64,000 bases of DNA from Cytobacillus oceanisediminis 2691 (GCF_007678455.1 NZ_VEEP01000008.1:1-64000); one strand, 5' to 3'; counted from the stretch's first letter, positions 35,572 to 44,766 are shown. The notes: generated by a model not told the origin, from the sequence alone. Made by a program: numbers and translations.

Positions 35572-37572
35572 CTATTGTCCACTATCCAACTTTAACTCAT
35601 AAAACGACTTCACCCGAGAAACAACATCCTTGGATCCAGAGTCCTCGATCATCATTGCGACAATCATGTCGGCTGCATTCGGGTTGTAGGCGACGAACCA
35701 TCCAAGTTCTTTGCCCTTTTCACCCTGCTTCTCTTTGATTTCCGCTGTGCCTGTTTTACCTGCGAGCGGATAATTGGCTATCAAGCCGTTATGTGCGGTT
35801 CCTTTTGGATCGGTGATGACCTTTGTCAGCATGCTGTTTATCACAGCGGCATTTTCCGCGCTGACCAGGCCTTCCTTCCACACCTGCCCCTGCTCATCCT
35901 CCATATTCAGAATCGGCTTTATCATGTTGCCCTTGTTCACGAATGGCGAATAAGTGGTCGCAAGATGGAGGATATTCATTTCCACCTGCCCCTGTCCGTA
36001 GGCAGAGTCCGCCAGGCGGATTTCACTGTCAATCTTGCCGATTTGCGATGGCTCGATCGGGTATAAATATTCCGGCTGGTCTTCAAAGCCGAATTTTTTC
36101 AGGCCTTCTGTAAAAGTTTCCTGCCCCATTCCAAGCGCAGCCTGAGCGAAATAAATATTATCCGAATAAACCAGCGCTTTTTCCAGATTGATGCTGCCTT
36201 TTATATCGGAATATCTTGTCACCTTGTACTTGCCCCAGGATGCGTCTTTTTGCCATTGTTTCTCGTTGATTTCAAATGCAGTATCCGTCTGGAGCTTGCC
36301 GCTTTCAAGGCCGATTGCCGTGGTGATCGGCTTCATCACAGACCCTGGCACATAGGTCAGTTTGAATCGGTTCTGGAAGGGCTTGAGCGGGTCTTCCTCT
36401 AGCATTTTCCGTTTGTTTTGCGAGATTCCGAGCGTCATTTTATTCGGGTCAAAGCCTGGCGCGCTCACGAGGGCCAGCGTTTCGCCTGTTGCCGGATTGA
36501 TGGCTGATGCCATACCCGCTTTTCCTTTTAGCTGATCATACAATTGCTGCTGTGCGACTACATCGATGGTCAGCTTGACGTCCTTCCCGTTTTTCACTGG
36601 CTTTTCTGCGAGTGTCTTGACCGTGCCGTCTTTCTTCACTATCGAAATCCGGACACCGTTTGTTCCTTTTAATTGCTCCTCAAGAACCTGTTCAAGGCCG
36701 CGGCGGCCAATGAGATCAGTCGAGGTGTATCCTTTTCCCTCCAGCTTTTCGAGGTCATCGGCTGTAATTGGGCCGACGTAGCCGATTAAGTGGGACAATG
36801 CTGCTCCGTATGGATATTCACGTGCCCCAACCTCCTGGCTCTTCACGCCATTCATCGCAAACAGTTTTTCATGCAGACCTTTGTCTTCCTTTGAAATTTT
36901 CTTCAATGGAACAAACAGGTCATCTTTTACCCAGCCGGCGCTCATCGCCTTGTTGATTTGCTCCTCGGACATATCGAGCAGTTCCGCCACCTTCGCAATC
37001 GTCTGATCTTTCTGCTCGCCCAGTTCGCCTGGGACTACTCCAACCTGGACAGCAGTACCGTTGATTGCAAGACCGTTTCCACCACGATCGAGGATGCTGC
37101 CCCGTTCTGCCTGGACATTCTTGAAGCTGATTTTATCGCCTGATCCAAGCTCAGGAAAAATATAGGTCGTATTCCATTCCACATACCAGTTTGTATCATC
37201 ATCGCGTTTTTCTTTTACAAGAGTGGCATCATGATCGAATCCAATCGGACCAGCAGCACTCTCCATTTTTGCCGAAAAAGGAAGCTCTGCGTTCTCTTCG
37301 TGTTCCTTTTCTTCCTCAGGCTTTTTGTAGCTGACCTTCAGCTTGTCTATCTCCAAATCCTGATAAATTTTATTATACCGGGAGACGAAATCCTCTTTTG
37401 AAATCGAATTCTTCGCTTCCGCTGATAAAAATCCATACATCTCATCAAACTTCTGGTCATTCCAAAGCTTCACATACTCGGAAAACCGTTCTTCGGGAGT
37501 CGGTTCCTTGCTGCAGCCTGAAATGATTGCGGCTATTAGCACCGACATGATTATGAACAATACTCGTTTCAT
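35572..37572 (-). CDS. pbpC: Class B penicillin-binding protein, MecA-like lipoprotein
   Basis: 666 residues. Lipoprotein signal with lipobox IISGC (Cys20), then an NTF2-like MecA N-terminal domain (about 25-140), a PBP dimerisation domain (about 150-310) and a transpeptidase domain (about 335-665). Active-site motifs are intact: SVMK (Ser411, Lys414), SDN (470-472) and KTGT (606-609). It matches B. subtilis PBP3 (PbpC) in layout and length. It cross-links peptidoglycan at the outer membrane face; the MecA-type domain is linked with low beta-lactam affinity in other species. It is a single gene with terminators around it. Confidence 0.93.
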   Translation of the reverse strand: MKRVLFIIMSVLIAAIISGCSKEPTPEERFSEYVKLWNDQKFDEMYGFLSAEAKNSISKEDFVSRYNKIYQDLEIDKLKVSYKKPEEEKEHEENAELPFSAKMESAAGPIGFDHDATLVKEKRDDDTNWYVEWNTTYIFPELGSGDKISFKNVQAERGSILDRGGNGLAINGTAVQVGVVPGELGEQKDQTIAKVAELLDMSEEQINKAMSAGWVKDDLFVPLKKISKEDKGLHEKLFAMNGVKSQEVGAREYPYGAALSHLIGYVGPITADDLEKLEGKGYTSTDLIGRRGLEQVLEEQLKGTNGVRISIVKKDGTVKTLAEKPVKNGKDVKLTIDVVAQQQLYDQLKGKAGMASAINPATGETLALVSAPGFDPNKMTLGISQNKRKMLEEDPLKPFQNRFKLTYVPGSVMKPITTAIGLESGKLQTDTAFEINEKQWQKDASWGKYKVTRYSDIKGSINLEKALVYSDNIYFAQAALGMGQETFTEGLKKFGFEDQPEYLYPIEPSQIGKIDSEIRLADSAYGQGQVEMNILHLATTYSPFVNKGNMIKPILNMEDEQGQVWKEGLVSAENAAVINSMLTKVITDPKGTAHNGLIANYPLAGKTGTAEIKEKQGEKGKELGWFVAYNPNAADMIVAMMIEDSGSKDVVSRVKSFYELKLDSGQ

Positions 37573-37649
37573 ATGTACCCCTCCTCCTGTCTGATTTTAC
37601 CATACTCAACCCTTTTCGATAAGTGTGATGCATTTCATATTATTCCAAT

Positions 37650-37683
37650 AAAAAAACCCGCCTTTAAAACCAGGCGGGTTCCA
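37650..37683 (-). terminator. Rho-independent terminator after spoIIQ
   Basis: Minus strand AACCCGCCTGG, short loop, CCAGGCGGGTT-type stem followed by a seven-T run. Confidence 0.9.
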
Positions 37684-37698
37684 AAATTTTTAATTTTA

Positions 37699-38628
37699 TT
37701 ATGAGTTGCTCGAAGTATCAGAGTCAGTTGAAGAATCTTGGTCTTCGCCTGCATCCTTATCTTCATCTTGTCCAGCGTCTTTTTTATCAGAGCCATCTTC
37801 AGCAGGCTTCTCTTCTGCTGGAGTCGTACCCTCTACATCTTTTTTAGATGGAGTGGTTCCTTCAGCATCTTCCTCGACAGCATCTTCAGACTTTCCTGCA
37901 TCTGCATCAGATGAAGCCTTCTCTTCTGTCACATTGGCATCCTGCAATGCGCTCATCGGCTTGTTGAAGTACTCGTGCGGATTGACAGGAACATTGTCCT
38001 TGCGGATTTCAAAGTGTACGTGGTTGCCAGCCTTCTCATTGATCAGGCTTGTGCCGGACTTCGCAATGACTTGTCCTTGCTCAACCTCGTCGCCAACCTT
38101 AACTTGATAGTCTTTTACTGACTGATATTGTGTTACAATACCTTTGTCGTGCTCGATTTCAATGACATTTCCAAGTACAGCATCTTCCATGACATTCTTG
38201 ACAGTACCGCTAAGTGACGCGATTACATCAAATTCCTTGCCGTCTTTTGCTGCAATGTCCAGTCCAGTGTTCGGATGGTAAGTATTATCATAGAACACTA
38301 GAGCTGCTTCTTGCTCTGCCGAATCGCCGTCATTATCATAGAATCCCATTTGGATGACAGCATCGTCCTCACTCACCACTGGCATTACGAAGTTCTCCAT
38401 CGCGCGGTTTACTTCAACTGCAGGCTGGTCATTCATCTTTTTGCCAGGCATGTCAGTCGCTTTGTATTCCGACTGATCCAGTTGATCGCTCGCGCTGTTT
38501 TGATACCAAAGGACACCAGTTAGAATGATTGCGGCACTAGCAATATAAACTGTTGGATACACCCACCGCTTCTTGAAAAAGCTGTTCTTGCTTTTGTCTT
38601 GAGAAGATCTTTTTTCTTCCTCTCTCAT
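37699..38628 (-). CDS. spoIIQ: Stage II sporulation protein SpoIIQ
   Basis: 309 residues from ATG 38628 with GAGGTG upstream. One membrane segment near residues 22-42, then a LytM/M23 domain (about 100-215), then a long Asp/Glu/Ser-rich tail (about 90 residues). SpoIIQ is made in the forespore under sigma-F and binds SpoIIIAH across the intermembrane space. The metal site is incomplete: NTGLDI has Asn where active enzymes have His, while NHVHFE keeps the HxH. B. subtilis SpoIIQ is also inactive by loss of that first His. Position near spoIID and murAA fits the conserved neighbourhood. Confidence 0.93.
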   Translation of the reverse strand: MREEEKRSSQDKSKNSFFKKRWVYPTVYIASAAIILTGVLWYQNSASDQLDQSEYKATDMPGKKMNDQPAVEVNRAMENFVMPVVSEDDAVIQMGFYDNDGDSAEQEAALVFYDNTYHPNTGLDIAAKDGKEFDVIASLSGTVKNVMEDAVLGNVIEIEHDKGIVTQYQSVKDYQVKVGDEVEQGQVIAKSGTSLINEKAGNHVHFEIRKDNVPVNPHEYFNKPMSALQDANVTEEKASSDADAGKSEDAVEEDAEGTTPSKKDVEGTTPAEEKPAEDGSDKKDAGQDEDKDAGEDQDSSTDSDTSSNS

Positions 38629-38703
38629 TTTCATCACCTCAGCAATCAGTTTGAACAGAAGCGAAAAAATATATACATAGAGTTGAAAAATTTTTTACTG
38701 CTT

Positions 38704-38732
38704 ATTTTTCGACAAAGGTTATGATTTTATGC
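38704..38732 (-). promoter_or_regulatory. Candidate sigma-F promoter of spoIIQ
   Basis: Minus-strand GCATA, 14 bases, GTCGAAAAAT, resembling the sigma-F pattern GYATA / GGNNANAMT, about 75 nt before the start. Match is partial. Confidence 0.35.
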
Positions 38733-38830
38733 ATAAAAGTTTTTGGGCGGATTTTTAGCTGCTAAGTGTCGGCTGATACCCGCTTCCCACTCCGTTCGTT
38801 CGGATTATTACTATAAAGAGAGGTTTTATC

Positions 38831-39268
38831 ATGAAAAAATTATTAGTATGGATTCTACGCATTCTTCCTTTTGCCTATATGGCGGCGATCTGGATCATGT
38901 CCAGCCTGCCCGATACCGCGGTCATCGAACTGCCGGACCGTGGCGTTGACCGCTTTTTAAAAGAATCACTCCACCTCGTTGAGTTTGGCATCCTGTATGT
39001 GCTGCTCGTCCTTGCCGCGCTGACGACCGGGCGCTTCACCCCTGTTATGAGCTTTGCCTTTATGGGCGTGGCAATTTTGTACGGCCTGCTCGACGAGATT
39101 CATCAAAGCTTCGTCCCGGCGCGGTCCGCCACCGTGATTGATTTTATAAAAGACGTAATCGGGGTTTTAGCGGCATCACATTTCATTCATCATGCATACT
39201 TTAGCGGCAAGTTTAAGCGGCTGGGGAGGGTTTTGCGCGGGATTGAGGAGAGAGTTCGGGGATTTTAG
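38831..39268 (+). CDS. VanZ-family membrane protein
   Basis: 145 residues, four membrane segments (about 5-22, 48-68, 72-86, 110-130). The family signature is clear: LLDEIHQSFVPARSATVIDFIKDVIG near 85-110, and HLVEFGILYVLLVL earlier. VanZ-like proteins occur widely in Firmicutes; the founding member gives low teicoplanin resistance, but most are of unknown role. RBS AGAGAGG precedes the ATG. It is a single plus-strand gene, divergent from spoIIQ. Confidence 0.92.
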   Translation: MKKLLVWILRILPFAYMAAIWIMSSLPDTAVIELPDRGVDRFLKESLHLVEFGILYVLLVLAALTTGRFTPVMSFAFMGVAILYGLLDEIHQSFVPARSATVIDFIKDVIGVLAASHFIHHAYFSGKFKRLGRVLRGIEERVRGF

Positions 39269-39310
39269 CTAGATTTATTATAAAGATAGGTATTAGTTAC
39301 GGTTTTTAAG

Positions 39311-39347
39311 GGGCTAGCCTTGTTATTGGGGCTGGCTTTTTGTTTTT
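39311..39347 (+). terminator. Rho-independent terminator after vanZ-like gene
   Basis: GCTAGCC, ten-base loop, GGCTGGC (one wobble), then TTTTTGTTTTT. Confidence 0.75.
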
Positions 39348-39376
39348 CAGCAGTGACTTTGGACAGTCATTTAGTC

Positions 39377-39482
39377 CAACCGTTAAATTATTTGCCTCAA
39401 CCGTTAATTTATTGTCTATAACCGTTAAATTATTGGCTGCAACCGTTAAATTATTGCTCCCAACCGTAGAATTACAATGTGG
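39377..39482. repeat. Tandem array, five 21-bp units
   Basis: Five adjacent 21-bp units beginning CAACCGTTAAATTATTG, the last one diverged. Lies between the VanZ-like and NERD genes, after the terminator. Confidence 0.9.
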
Positions 39483-39587
39483 TTAGCTACTTCGGACATA
39501 AAACTTTCATAATAAAAGCATTATATCCGCAGGTATTCGGAGTGAAAATAAAGAATCCATAAAAAAACTAATAGGGAAGTGAATAAT

Positions 39588-40577
39588 TTGATAGAAAAAG
39601 AACGGAAATATCCCATACGCCTTCTTATGTATGAGGCTTTAATGGAAAGAATTTTACCGAACCATCCCAAATTCCCATTAATTGAGTCAGATTACAAAGC
39701 CTGGCGCGCGGGATATAGAGGTGAACTTCAAACTGATTACCGTTTAAGTTTTCTGCCTGAAAAAGGTTTCCATATATTCAGGGATTTACGCCTGCAAGAT
39801 GAAAAATGGCATTTCCAGATTGATACCCTCATTTTAACTCTTCGATATATCCTTCTAATTGAAACCAAAGCCCATTCCGGTACCCTTTTCTTCGACAAAC
39901 ATTCCGAACAAATGATTCAAACTAAGGATGGTCAAGAAAAATCATACGATAATCCCATTAACCAGGTCCGAATGCAAGCCTGGCACTTGAAAAGGTGGCT
40001 GCAGAACCACAAATTCAGTGTCCCACCCATATACCATCTTGTTGTGATCAGCAATTCATCTACTATTATCAAGGTAAGTGACCGCTCCCTGAATAACTTG
40101 ATCGTAAAAGGGGATGTATTATTAAGTCGGGTTCATGAAATTGATGATAGGACTTCAAATCCAACTTTTACTGATAAAGAAGCAAAAAAGTTATCCAGGT
40201 CACTTGTAAAGAATCATTCTCCACACCACCCTGACATTCCGAAACAATATTCCCTCACTCCAGACGACCTTCAAAAGGGAGTTCAATGCCCAGCCTGTTT
40301 ATCATATGGCATGCATCGGGAAAAATGGTTTTGGCGTTGTGCTGTGTGTGAACATAAATCCAAAACTGCTCATCGTAAAACTGTAAAAGATTTTTTCCTA
40401 CTTATTAATCCAGCAATTAAGAATAAGATGTGTAGAGAATTTTGCATTGGTATATCTTCGAAAACAGCCAGTGATCTTTTAATTTCATTGAATCTTCCCT
40501 TCACTGGCACCACTCATGGGCGCATCTACCACATGCCACCAGACATCGAAACCTTCTTCGATTCAGCGAAAAAATAA
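39588..40577 (+). CDS. NERD-domain protein with zinc ribbon
   Basis: 329 residues from TTG 39588, eight bases after AGGGAAG; GTG at 39579 overlaps that site. The N-terminus (MIEKERKYPIRLLMYEALMER) is typical of Bacillus NERD proteins. The nuclease-related domain (about 40-160) shows QIDTLILTLRYILLIETKAHSG, the Asp and Glu-x-Lys of the PD-(D/E)xK core. A C-terminal zinc ribbon has CPACLSYG and CAVCEH. It is probably a DNA-acting enzyme, target unknown. It is inserted on the plus strand between spoIIQ and spoIID, which are close neighbours in other Bacillus, so it may be a later arrival. Confidence 0.9.
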   Translation: MIEKERKYPIRLLMYEALMERILPNHPKFPLIESDYKAWRAGYRGELQTDYRLSFLPEKGFHIFRDLRLQDEKWHFQIDTLILTLRYILLIETKAHSGTLFFDKHSEQMIQTKDGQEKSYDNPINQVRMQAWHLKRWLQNHKFSVPPIYHLVVISNSSTIIKVSDRSLNNLIVKGDVLLSRVHEIDDRTSNPTFTDKEAKKLSRSLVKNHSPHHPDIPKQYSLTPDDLQKGVQCPACLSYGMHREKWFWRCAVCEHKSKTAHRKTVKDFFLLINPAIKNKMCREFCIGISSKTASDLLISLNLPFTGTTHGRIYHMPPDIETFFDSAKK

Positions 40578-40657
40578 CATCCTGAACTCGACATAGAAAA
40601 GTGCCATCCTGAACTCGCGAAGAATTAATAAGTCAAACCACCAAATCAATCCGCGCT

Positions 40658-40690
40658 AAAAAGCCAGGGCTGCTCTTCGCCCTGGCCTGG
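40658..40690 (-). terminator. Rho-independent terminator after spoIID
   Basis: Minus strand GCCAGGGC, eight-base loop, GCCCTGGC then TTTTT; the plus-direction tail is weaker, so it may also slow NERD transcription. Confidence 0.85.
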
Positions 40691-40730
40691 TCATTATTGT
40701 GTTTATCGCTGTGGCTGCAGTAACCCGCTC

Positions 40731-41759
40731 TTATTTCCTCGCTGTCACCTTCGCCAGCATACTATCCGCTTCACTTATCTCAACGCCTTTGTAGTAGTGC
40801 TTGACGATGTCCTGATAGTTCTTGCCCTCGGTGGCCATGCCGTTGGCTCCGTATTGGCTCATGCCGACGCCGTGGCCGAAGCCTTCGGTGGTGATGATTA
40901 CGTTGTTGCCTTTCAGTTCCCAGCTGAAGTCGCTTGAGCGCAGGCCGAGTTTATCACGAACTTCTTTTCCAGTCAGGACTTTGCCGCCGATATCAATTTT
41001 TGCAACACGGTTCCCAGTGGTCCTGGAGATGACTTTGCCAATCTCCGCGGAATTTGGGAGCTTTATGCCCAGCTTGGATTCCACCTCGGCCACTGTCTTC
41101 ACTTCCTGGCTGCGGAACTTCGGTGATTTCAGATCCCATGGACTTTCTACGCTGCGCAGATATGGCAGTGAATTTGACCAGTATTCCTCTGAGTTCTCTG
41201 TGAACCCATTCGATGTCGAAAAGAATGTGGCGTCGATGGGCGATCCATCATAAGTTAGTACCTGACCATCGGTGGCTTTTACAGCTTCGGCGATTTTCTT
41301 CATCTTCCATTTGTAATCGGCACCCCACTGCTTTTTCAGCTCTTCTTTATTTTTAAAAACCTGGTGGATTTCGGTATCATTCAGCTGTGCACCCTCGGGA
41401 ACGCCAACTTTATTCGGGCTCAGCATTTGTTTTACATAATATGTCCTCGCTGACAGCGCCTGTGCCTTCAATGCCTCGAGCTCGAACTCGGCTGGCATTT
41501 CAGCGGCTACGACGCCAATCAAGTAGTCATCAAGTGGAAGCTTCTCGGTTTTGGATAACGCTGTCCTGTAGACAGCCACCTCGATTGCTGAATCTGCTGT
41601 AGGCATAGCGGCAGCCTCCTTTGCTTCATTTTGCAGCTCTTCCCCAAGCTTTCCGCCTGCCTTTTCTTCCATAAAAGGGAGGACCAGCAAGGATGGAATC
41701 AAGAGTGTGACCGCGAAAAGGATTGCAGCTAGTACGATGATTGGTTTGAATTTTAACAT
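40731..41759 (-). CDS. spoIID: Stage II sporulation protein D (SpoIID)
   Basis: 342 residues from ATG 41759 with GGAGG upstream; earlier ATG codons lack an RBS. One membrane segment (about 5-29), then the SpoIID/LytB lytic transglycosylase domain: LDDYLIGVVAAEMPAEFE, with the Glu that is catalytic in B. subtilis, and the C-terminal block GHGVGMSQYGANGMA. In engulfment SpoIID works with SpoIIM and SpoIIP to thin the septal peptidoglycan, in the mother cell. It lies downstream of murAA as in B. subtilis. Confidence 0.96.
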   Translation of the reverse strand: MLKFKPIIVLAAILFAVTLLIPSLLVLPFMEEKAGGKLGEELQNEAKEAAAMPTADSAIEVAVYRTALSKTEKLPLDDYLIGVVAAEMPAEFELEALKAQALSARTYYVKQMLSPNKVGVPEGAQLNDTEIHQVFKNKEELKKQWGADYKWKMKKIAEAVKATDGQVLTYDGSPIDATFFSTSNGFTENSEEYWSNSLPYLRSVESPWDLKSPKFRSQEVKTVAEVESKLGIKLPNSAEIGKVISRTTGNRVAKIDIGGKVLTGKEVRDKLGLRSSDFSWELKGNNVIITTEGFGHGVGMSQYGANGMATEGKNYQDIVKHYYKGVEISEADSMLAKVTARK

Positions 41760-41807
41760 AAAAAAGCCTCCATTATGAAATTTCACGGCCGTTAACCGTC
41801 TCATTCC

Positions 41808-41837
41808 ATTCATATGGAGGCGGACAAGCTTTTATGA
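41808..41837 (-). promoter_or_regulatory. Candidate sigma-E promoter of spoIID
   Basis: Minus-strand TCATAAAA, 13 bases, CATATGAAT, close to sigma-E consensus (-35 ATA-rich, -10 CATACAAT), about 45 nt before the start. spoIID is a known sigma-E gene. Confidence 0.5.
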
Positions 41838-41976
41838 CAGAAATTGAAAAAGCTCGCCATTTGTATATTTTCTTTCATGATGCTCATAATAAGTCGGTCG
41901 AAATTGGACAGTTATTTTTAGAAAGGCTGTTTTTGTCATAAAGATTGTTGTTATAATCCTTAAGCCGATTTTTGCA

Positions 41977-42058
41977 AGCCCTTTTCTCATAATAAGAAAC
42001 TTAGGGAATTCAAACCTATTTAGTAGTCAATAGCAATAAAGTTAGAGAAAAGGGCCTT
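41977..42058. repeat. Long-arm inverted repeat, MITE-like
   Basis: GCCCTTTTCTCATAA at 41977-41991 pairs with TTAGAGAAAAGGGC at 42045-42058, about 53 bases apart, in the 380-bp gap between murAA and spoIID. It is too long-looped for a simple terminator. The sequence has the look of a small non-autonomous element. Confidence 0.45.
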
Positions 42059-42081
42059 TAAAAAAATCCAATCCTAAAATC

Positions 42082-42126
42082 AAAAAACCGCAGAACTATA
42101 CGTTAAAGCACAATTCTCCGGTTTTA
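42082..42126 (-). terminator. Terminator after murAA
   Basis: Minus strand AAAACCGGAGAA pairs with TTCTGCGGTTTT (one mismatch); T-rich tail follows. It lies directly after the murAA stop. Confidence 0.7.
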
Positions 42127-42138
42127 TGAGCAGTTTAT

Positions 42139-43446
42139 TTATGCGTTCATGTCTGAGACTAATTTTTCAGTTACTGGCTGTTCTTCTACTTCGCTTACGC
42201 GTTCGATATCCGCGCCAAGTGCGGCAAGCTTAAGATGGAAGTCAACATAGCCGCGGTCCAGGTGATACAGTTCTGTAACGCGTGTAACTCCATCTGCTAC
42301 AAGGCCAGTCAGGATCAGTGATGCTGCGGCACGCAGGTCAGTTGCTGCCACTTCTGCTCCTTGAAGGTCAGATGGCCCATTCATGATGACAGAGCGGCCA
42401 TCAATTTTGATGTTTGCGTTCATGCGGCGGAATTCTTCCACGTGCATGAAGCGGTTTTCGAAAACAGTTTCGGTGATCATGCTTGTTCCCTGTGCGCGCA
42501 ATAGCAAGGCCATCATCTGGGACTGCATATCCGTCGGGAATCCAGGGTGCGGCATCGTTTTGATGTCGACTGCTTTCAGTTTTTCAGGCCCGATGACACG
42601 AAGACCATCTTCTTCCTCGGTGATAGTAACGCCCATTTCTTCCATCTTTGCTACTAATGAAGAAAGATGCTCAGGAACTGCGCCCCTTACAAGCACGTTT
42701 CCGCCAGTAATGGCAGACGCAACCATGAATGTTCCTGCTTCGATTCGGTCAGGAATGATGTTGTGGTCAGCACCAAACAGTACTTCAACACCTTCGATCT
42801 TGATCGTGCCAGTGCCTGCGCCTTTTACCTTTGCTCCCATTTTGTTCAGGAAGTTTGCAAGGTCGACGATTTCTGGTTCTTTTGCGACGTTTTCAATGAT
42901 TGTTGTACCTTTTGCAAGGACAGCAGCCATCATAATATTTTCCGTAGCGCCAACGCTAGGGAAATCAAGATATATTTTAGCTCCGTGCAGACCATTGACT
43001 GCTTCGGCTTCGATAAAACCGTTGCCTACCTTGACTGTAGCACCCATTGCTTCAAAGCCTTTAAGGTGCTGGTCGATAGGACGGGAACCGATTGCACAGC
43101 CGCCTGGTAATGCTACGCGAGCACGGCCATTCCTGGCAAGCAGGGATCCCATAACCAATACAGAAGCACGCATTTTTCGAACATACTCAAAAGGTGCTTC
43201 AATTTTTAACTCTCTGGATGCATCTACTGTAATCGTGTTATTTTCAAACTCCACTACGGCGTTTAAAGAACGTAATACTTCGTTGATGGTATATACATCG
43301 GAGAGAGTTGGCACATCACGAATTACGCTTTTTCCGTCACTTGCTAATAATGTTGCAGCGATAACAGGCAAGACGGCATTCTTAGCTCCTTCAACCTTTA
43401 CAGAACCGCTTAGCCTTTGTCCGCCGCGGACGATGATTTTTTCCAA
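42139..43446 (-). CDS. murAA: UDP-N-acetylglucosamine 1-carboxyvinyltransferase MurAA
   Basis: 435 residues, full length. It starts [20 protein letters not shown] and has the active-site Cys117 in [11 protein letters not shown], which binds phosphoenolpyruvate and reacts with fosfomycin. It makes the first committed step of peptidoglycan synthesis in the cytoplasm. Bacillus has two copies; the location beside ywmB and spoIID marks this one as murAA, the essential one. It follows ywmB by 32 nt on the minus strand. Confidence 0.97.
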   Translation of the reverse strand: MEKIIVRGGQRLSGSVKVEGAKNAVLPVIAATLLASDGKSVIRDVPTLSDVYTINEVLRSLNAVVEFENNTITVDASRELKIEAPFEYVRKMRASVLVMGSLLARNGRARVALPGGCAIGSRPIDQHLKGFEAMGATVKVGNGFIEAEAVNGLHGAKIYLDFPSVGATENIMMAAVLAKGTTIIENVAKEPEIVDLANFLNKMGAKVKGAGTGTIKIEGVEVLFGADHNIIPDRIEAGTFMVASAITGGNVLVRGAVPEHLSSLVAKMEEMGVTITEEEDGLRVIGPEKLKAVDIKTMPHPGFPTDMQSQMMALLLRAQGTSMITETVFENRFMHVEEFRRMNANIKIDGRSVIMNGPSDLQGAEVAATDLRAAASLILTGLVADGVTRVTELYHLDRGYVDFHLKLAALGADIERVSEVEEQPVTEKLVSDMNA

Positions 43447-43478
43447 GTGTATTCCCCTCCGCGTCCAATTTCTCTATA

Positions 43479-44198
43479 TTAATATTCAATCGTAATGATG
43501 GGTGTGCCAACTACGACGGTAGTCTTTGCGCCCAATCGTTCAGTTTTCCGTAATCCAAGCTGCATATTCATGTCATGTTCATTGCTCAGTGTTTTGTCGA
43601 ACAAAGGCGAAACGGCGGAAGAGGAAATGAATGATTCTTCTGCCAGCCCTTCAACTTCACGAGCGTTGAAAGCCTTAAGCAATTTACTTTTATAAACAGG
43701 TAAAGCCGACTCTATCTTATCATTGATTTCGCCTATTACACAAGAGAAAGTTGTTGCGTTTCCTCGAAAAATGTCAAATATTCTGCCTGGTAAATTTTCG
43801 TTTAAAAAGGTTTCTGTATTTTTATTCCAGTACTGACCTCTGACCTCATACATCACATACGTATGTAAAGGTCCCTTTGTGTCGGTAGAAACAATTTTAA
43901 TTTTTTCCTGAATCCCAGATGAGTTCGTGACAGCTGTCAGTTCTCCATCGTGTCCTGACCATGTCCACTCAGAAAGCTGGACCTTCAAATCCTTCACCAA
44001 TGCTTCGACATTTTGTTGTTCCAATGTTTCCCTTGCATATAAAGACCAACCAGTGATTAAAATATCTTCGTCCTGCAAAACCGAGGCCAGAGTTTTTATT
44101 TCATGATCAGCGTCAGCTACAGTCGTCTTATTCCCAGCTTGGAACACAATAAAACCAATAATGCCAAAAATTGATAAAATAAATGGAATCTTCTTCAT
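43479..44198 (-). CDS. ywmB: YwmB family protein
   Basis: 239 residues with an N-terminal hydrophobic segment (KKIPFILSIFGIIGFIVFQAG), probably a signal anchor, then an exported mixed alpha/beta domain of the YwmB family (residues about 40-239). The family is conserved upstream of murAA in Bacillus and its role is unknown. The start has GGGGAGAG upstream. It is immediately followed by murAA, so a link with wall synthesis or sporulation is plausible but only by context. Confidence 0.9.
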   Translation of the reverse strand: MKKIPFILSIFGIIGFIVFQAGNKTTVADADHEIKTLASVLQDEDILITGWSLYARETLEQQNVEALVKDLKVQLSEWTWSGHDGELTAVTNSSGIQEKIKIVSTDTKGPLHTYVMYEVRGQYWNKNTETFLNENLPGRIFDIFRGNATTFSCVIGEINDKIESALPVYKSKLLKAFNAREVEGLAEESFISSSAVSPLFDKTLSNEHDMNMQLGLRKTERLGAKTTVVVGTPIITIEY

Positions 44199-44323
44199 AT
44201 CTGCTTCACTCTCCCCTTATTACCATTCTTACCAGGAGAGCGAATCACATACTTGGGAATTCTCGTCACTTTTTGACATCATTCTATGTACCAACTTGCC
44301 CGGGTGTTCATAGATTGTGAAAA

Positions 44324-44339
44324 AACAAACATGTTTGTT
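44324..44339. promoter_or_regulatory. 16-bp perfect palindrome upstream of ywmB
   Basis: AACAAACATGTTTGTT reads the same on both strands, with another AACAAAC close by. It lies 125 nt upstream of ywmB. It does not fit the LexA box spacing. Binding protein unknown. Confidence 0.35.
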
Positions 44340-44437
44340 CAAAAAAACAAACACAAAGAGAATAATACTTGATATTGTTCGTTTTGAAAACATGTATGAA
44401 GACCTAATTTTTTACCAATTTGGGTATGACTTAACAG

Positions 44438-44674
44438 CTACTGAAAAATCATAGGAAGCTGCTGCGACCATTGGAGGTAATCAAGGAAGAAATTACTGAC
44501 TGTAGATCCGAGTGCAATGGAAAGCAGGATATATAGTACGCGGGCTTGAAGAACATGATTCGCTCGCAGCAGTTTGTCAAACTGCAGTGCCTGAAGAGCC
44601 CACCATGAAAGAGCAATAAAAACTAGATGTGTCAGAATGCTGGTCAGCGCAAAGCCGCCAAAACCTGTTAGCAT
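44438..44674 (-). CDS. ywzB: DUF1146 membrane protein YwzB
   Basis: 78 residues from ATG 44674 with GGGAGGAG upstream. Two membrane segments (about 9-27 and 45-62) and the family-typical ALQALQFDKLLR between them and VSNFFLDYLQWSQQL at the end. It matches B. subtilis YwzB in length and pattern. Function unknown. It sits between the nuo operon and ywmB, a conserved place. Confidence 0.9.
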   Translation of the reverse strand: MLTGFGGFALTSILTHLVFIALSWWALQALQFDKLLRANHVLQARVLYILLSIALGSTVSNFFLDYLQWSQQLPMIFQ

Positions 44675-44766
44675 ATACTCTCCTCCCTTCACATGCTATT
44701 TTACCATAAAGGCGATACTTTCCCTTATTTATAGACGTATTACTTATGAAAAAGTTTCAAAAATAA

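Noticed and set aside
39377-39482. Tandem arrays considered as CRISPR
   Set aside because: Units are adjacent without unique spacers and no cas genes are present.
42383-43495. 370-codon plus-strand frame opposite murAA
   Set aside because: Fully antisense to a clear MurA; no RBS and no recognisable protein sequence.
44324-44339. Palindrome as a LexA box
   Set aside because: Bacillus LexA sites need GAAC-N4-GTTC; here the half-sites and spacing differ.
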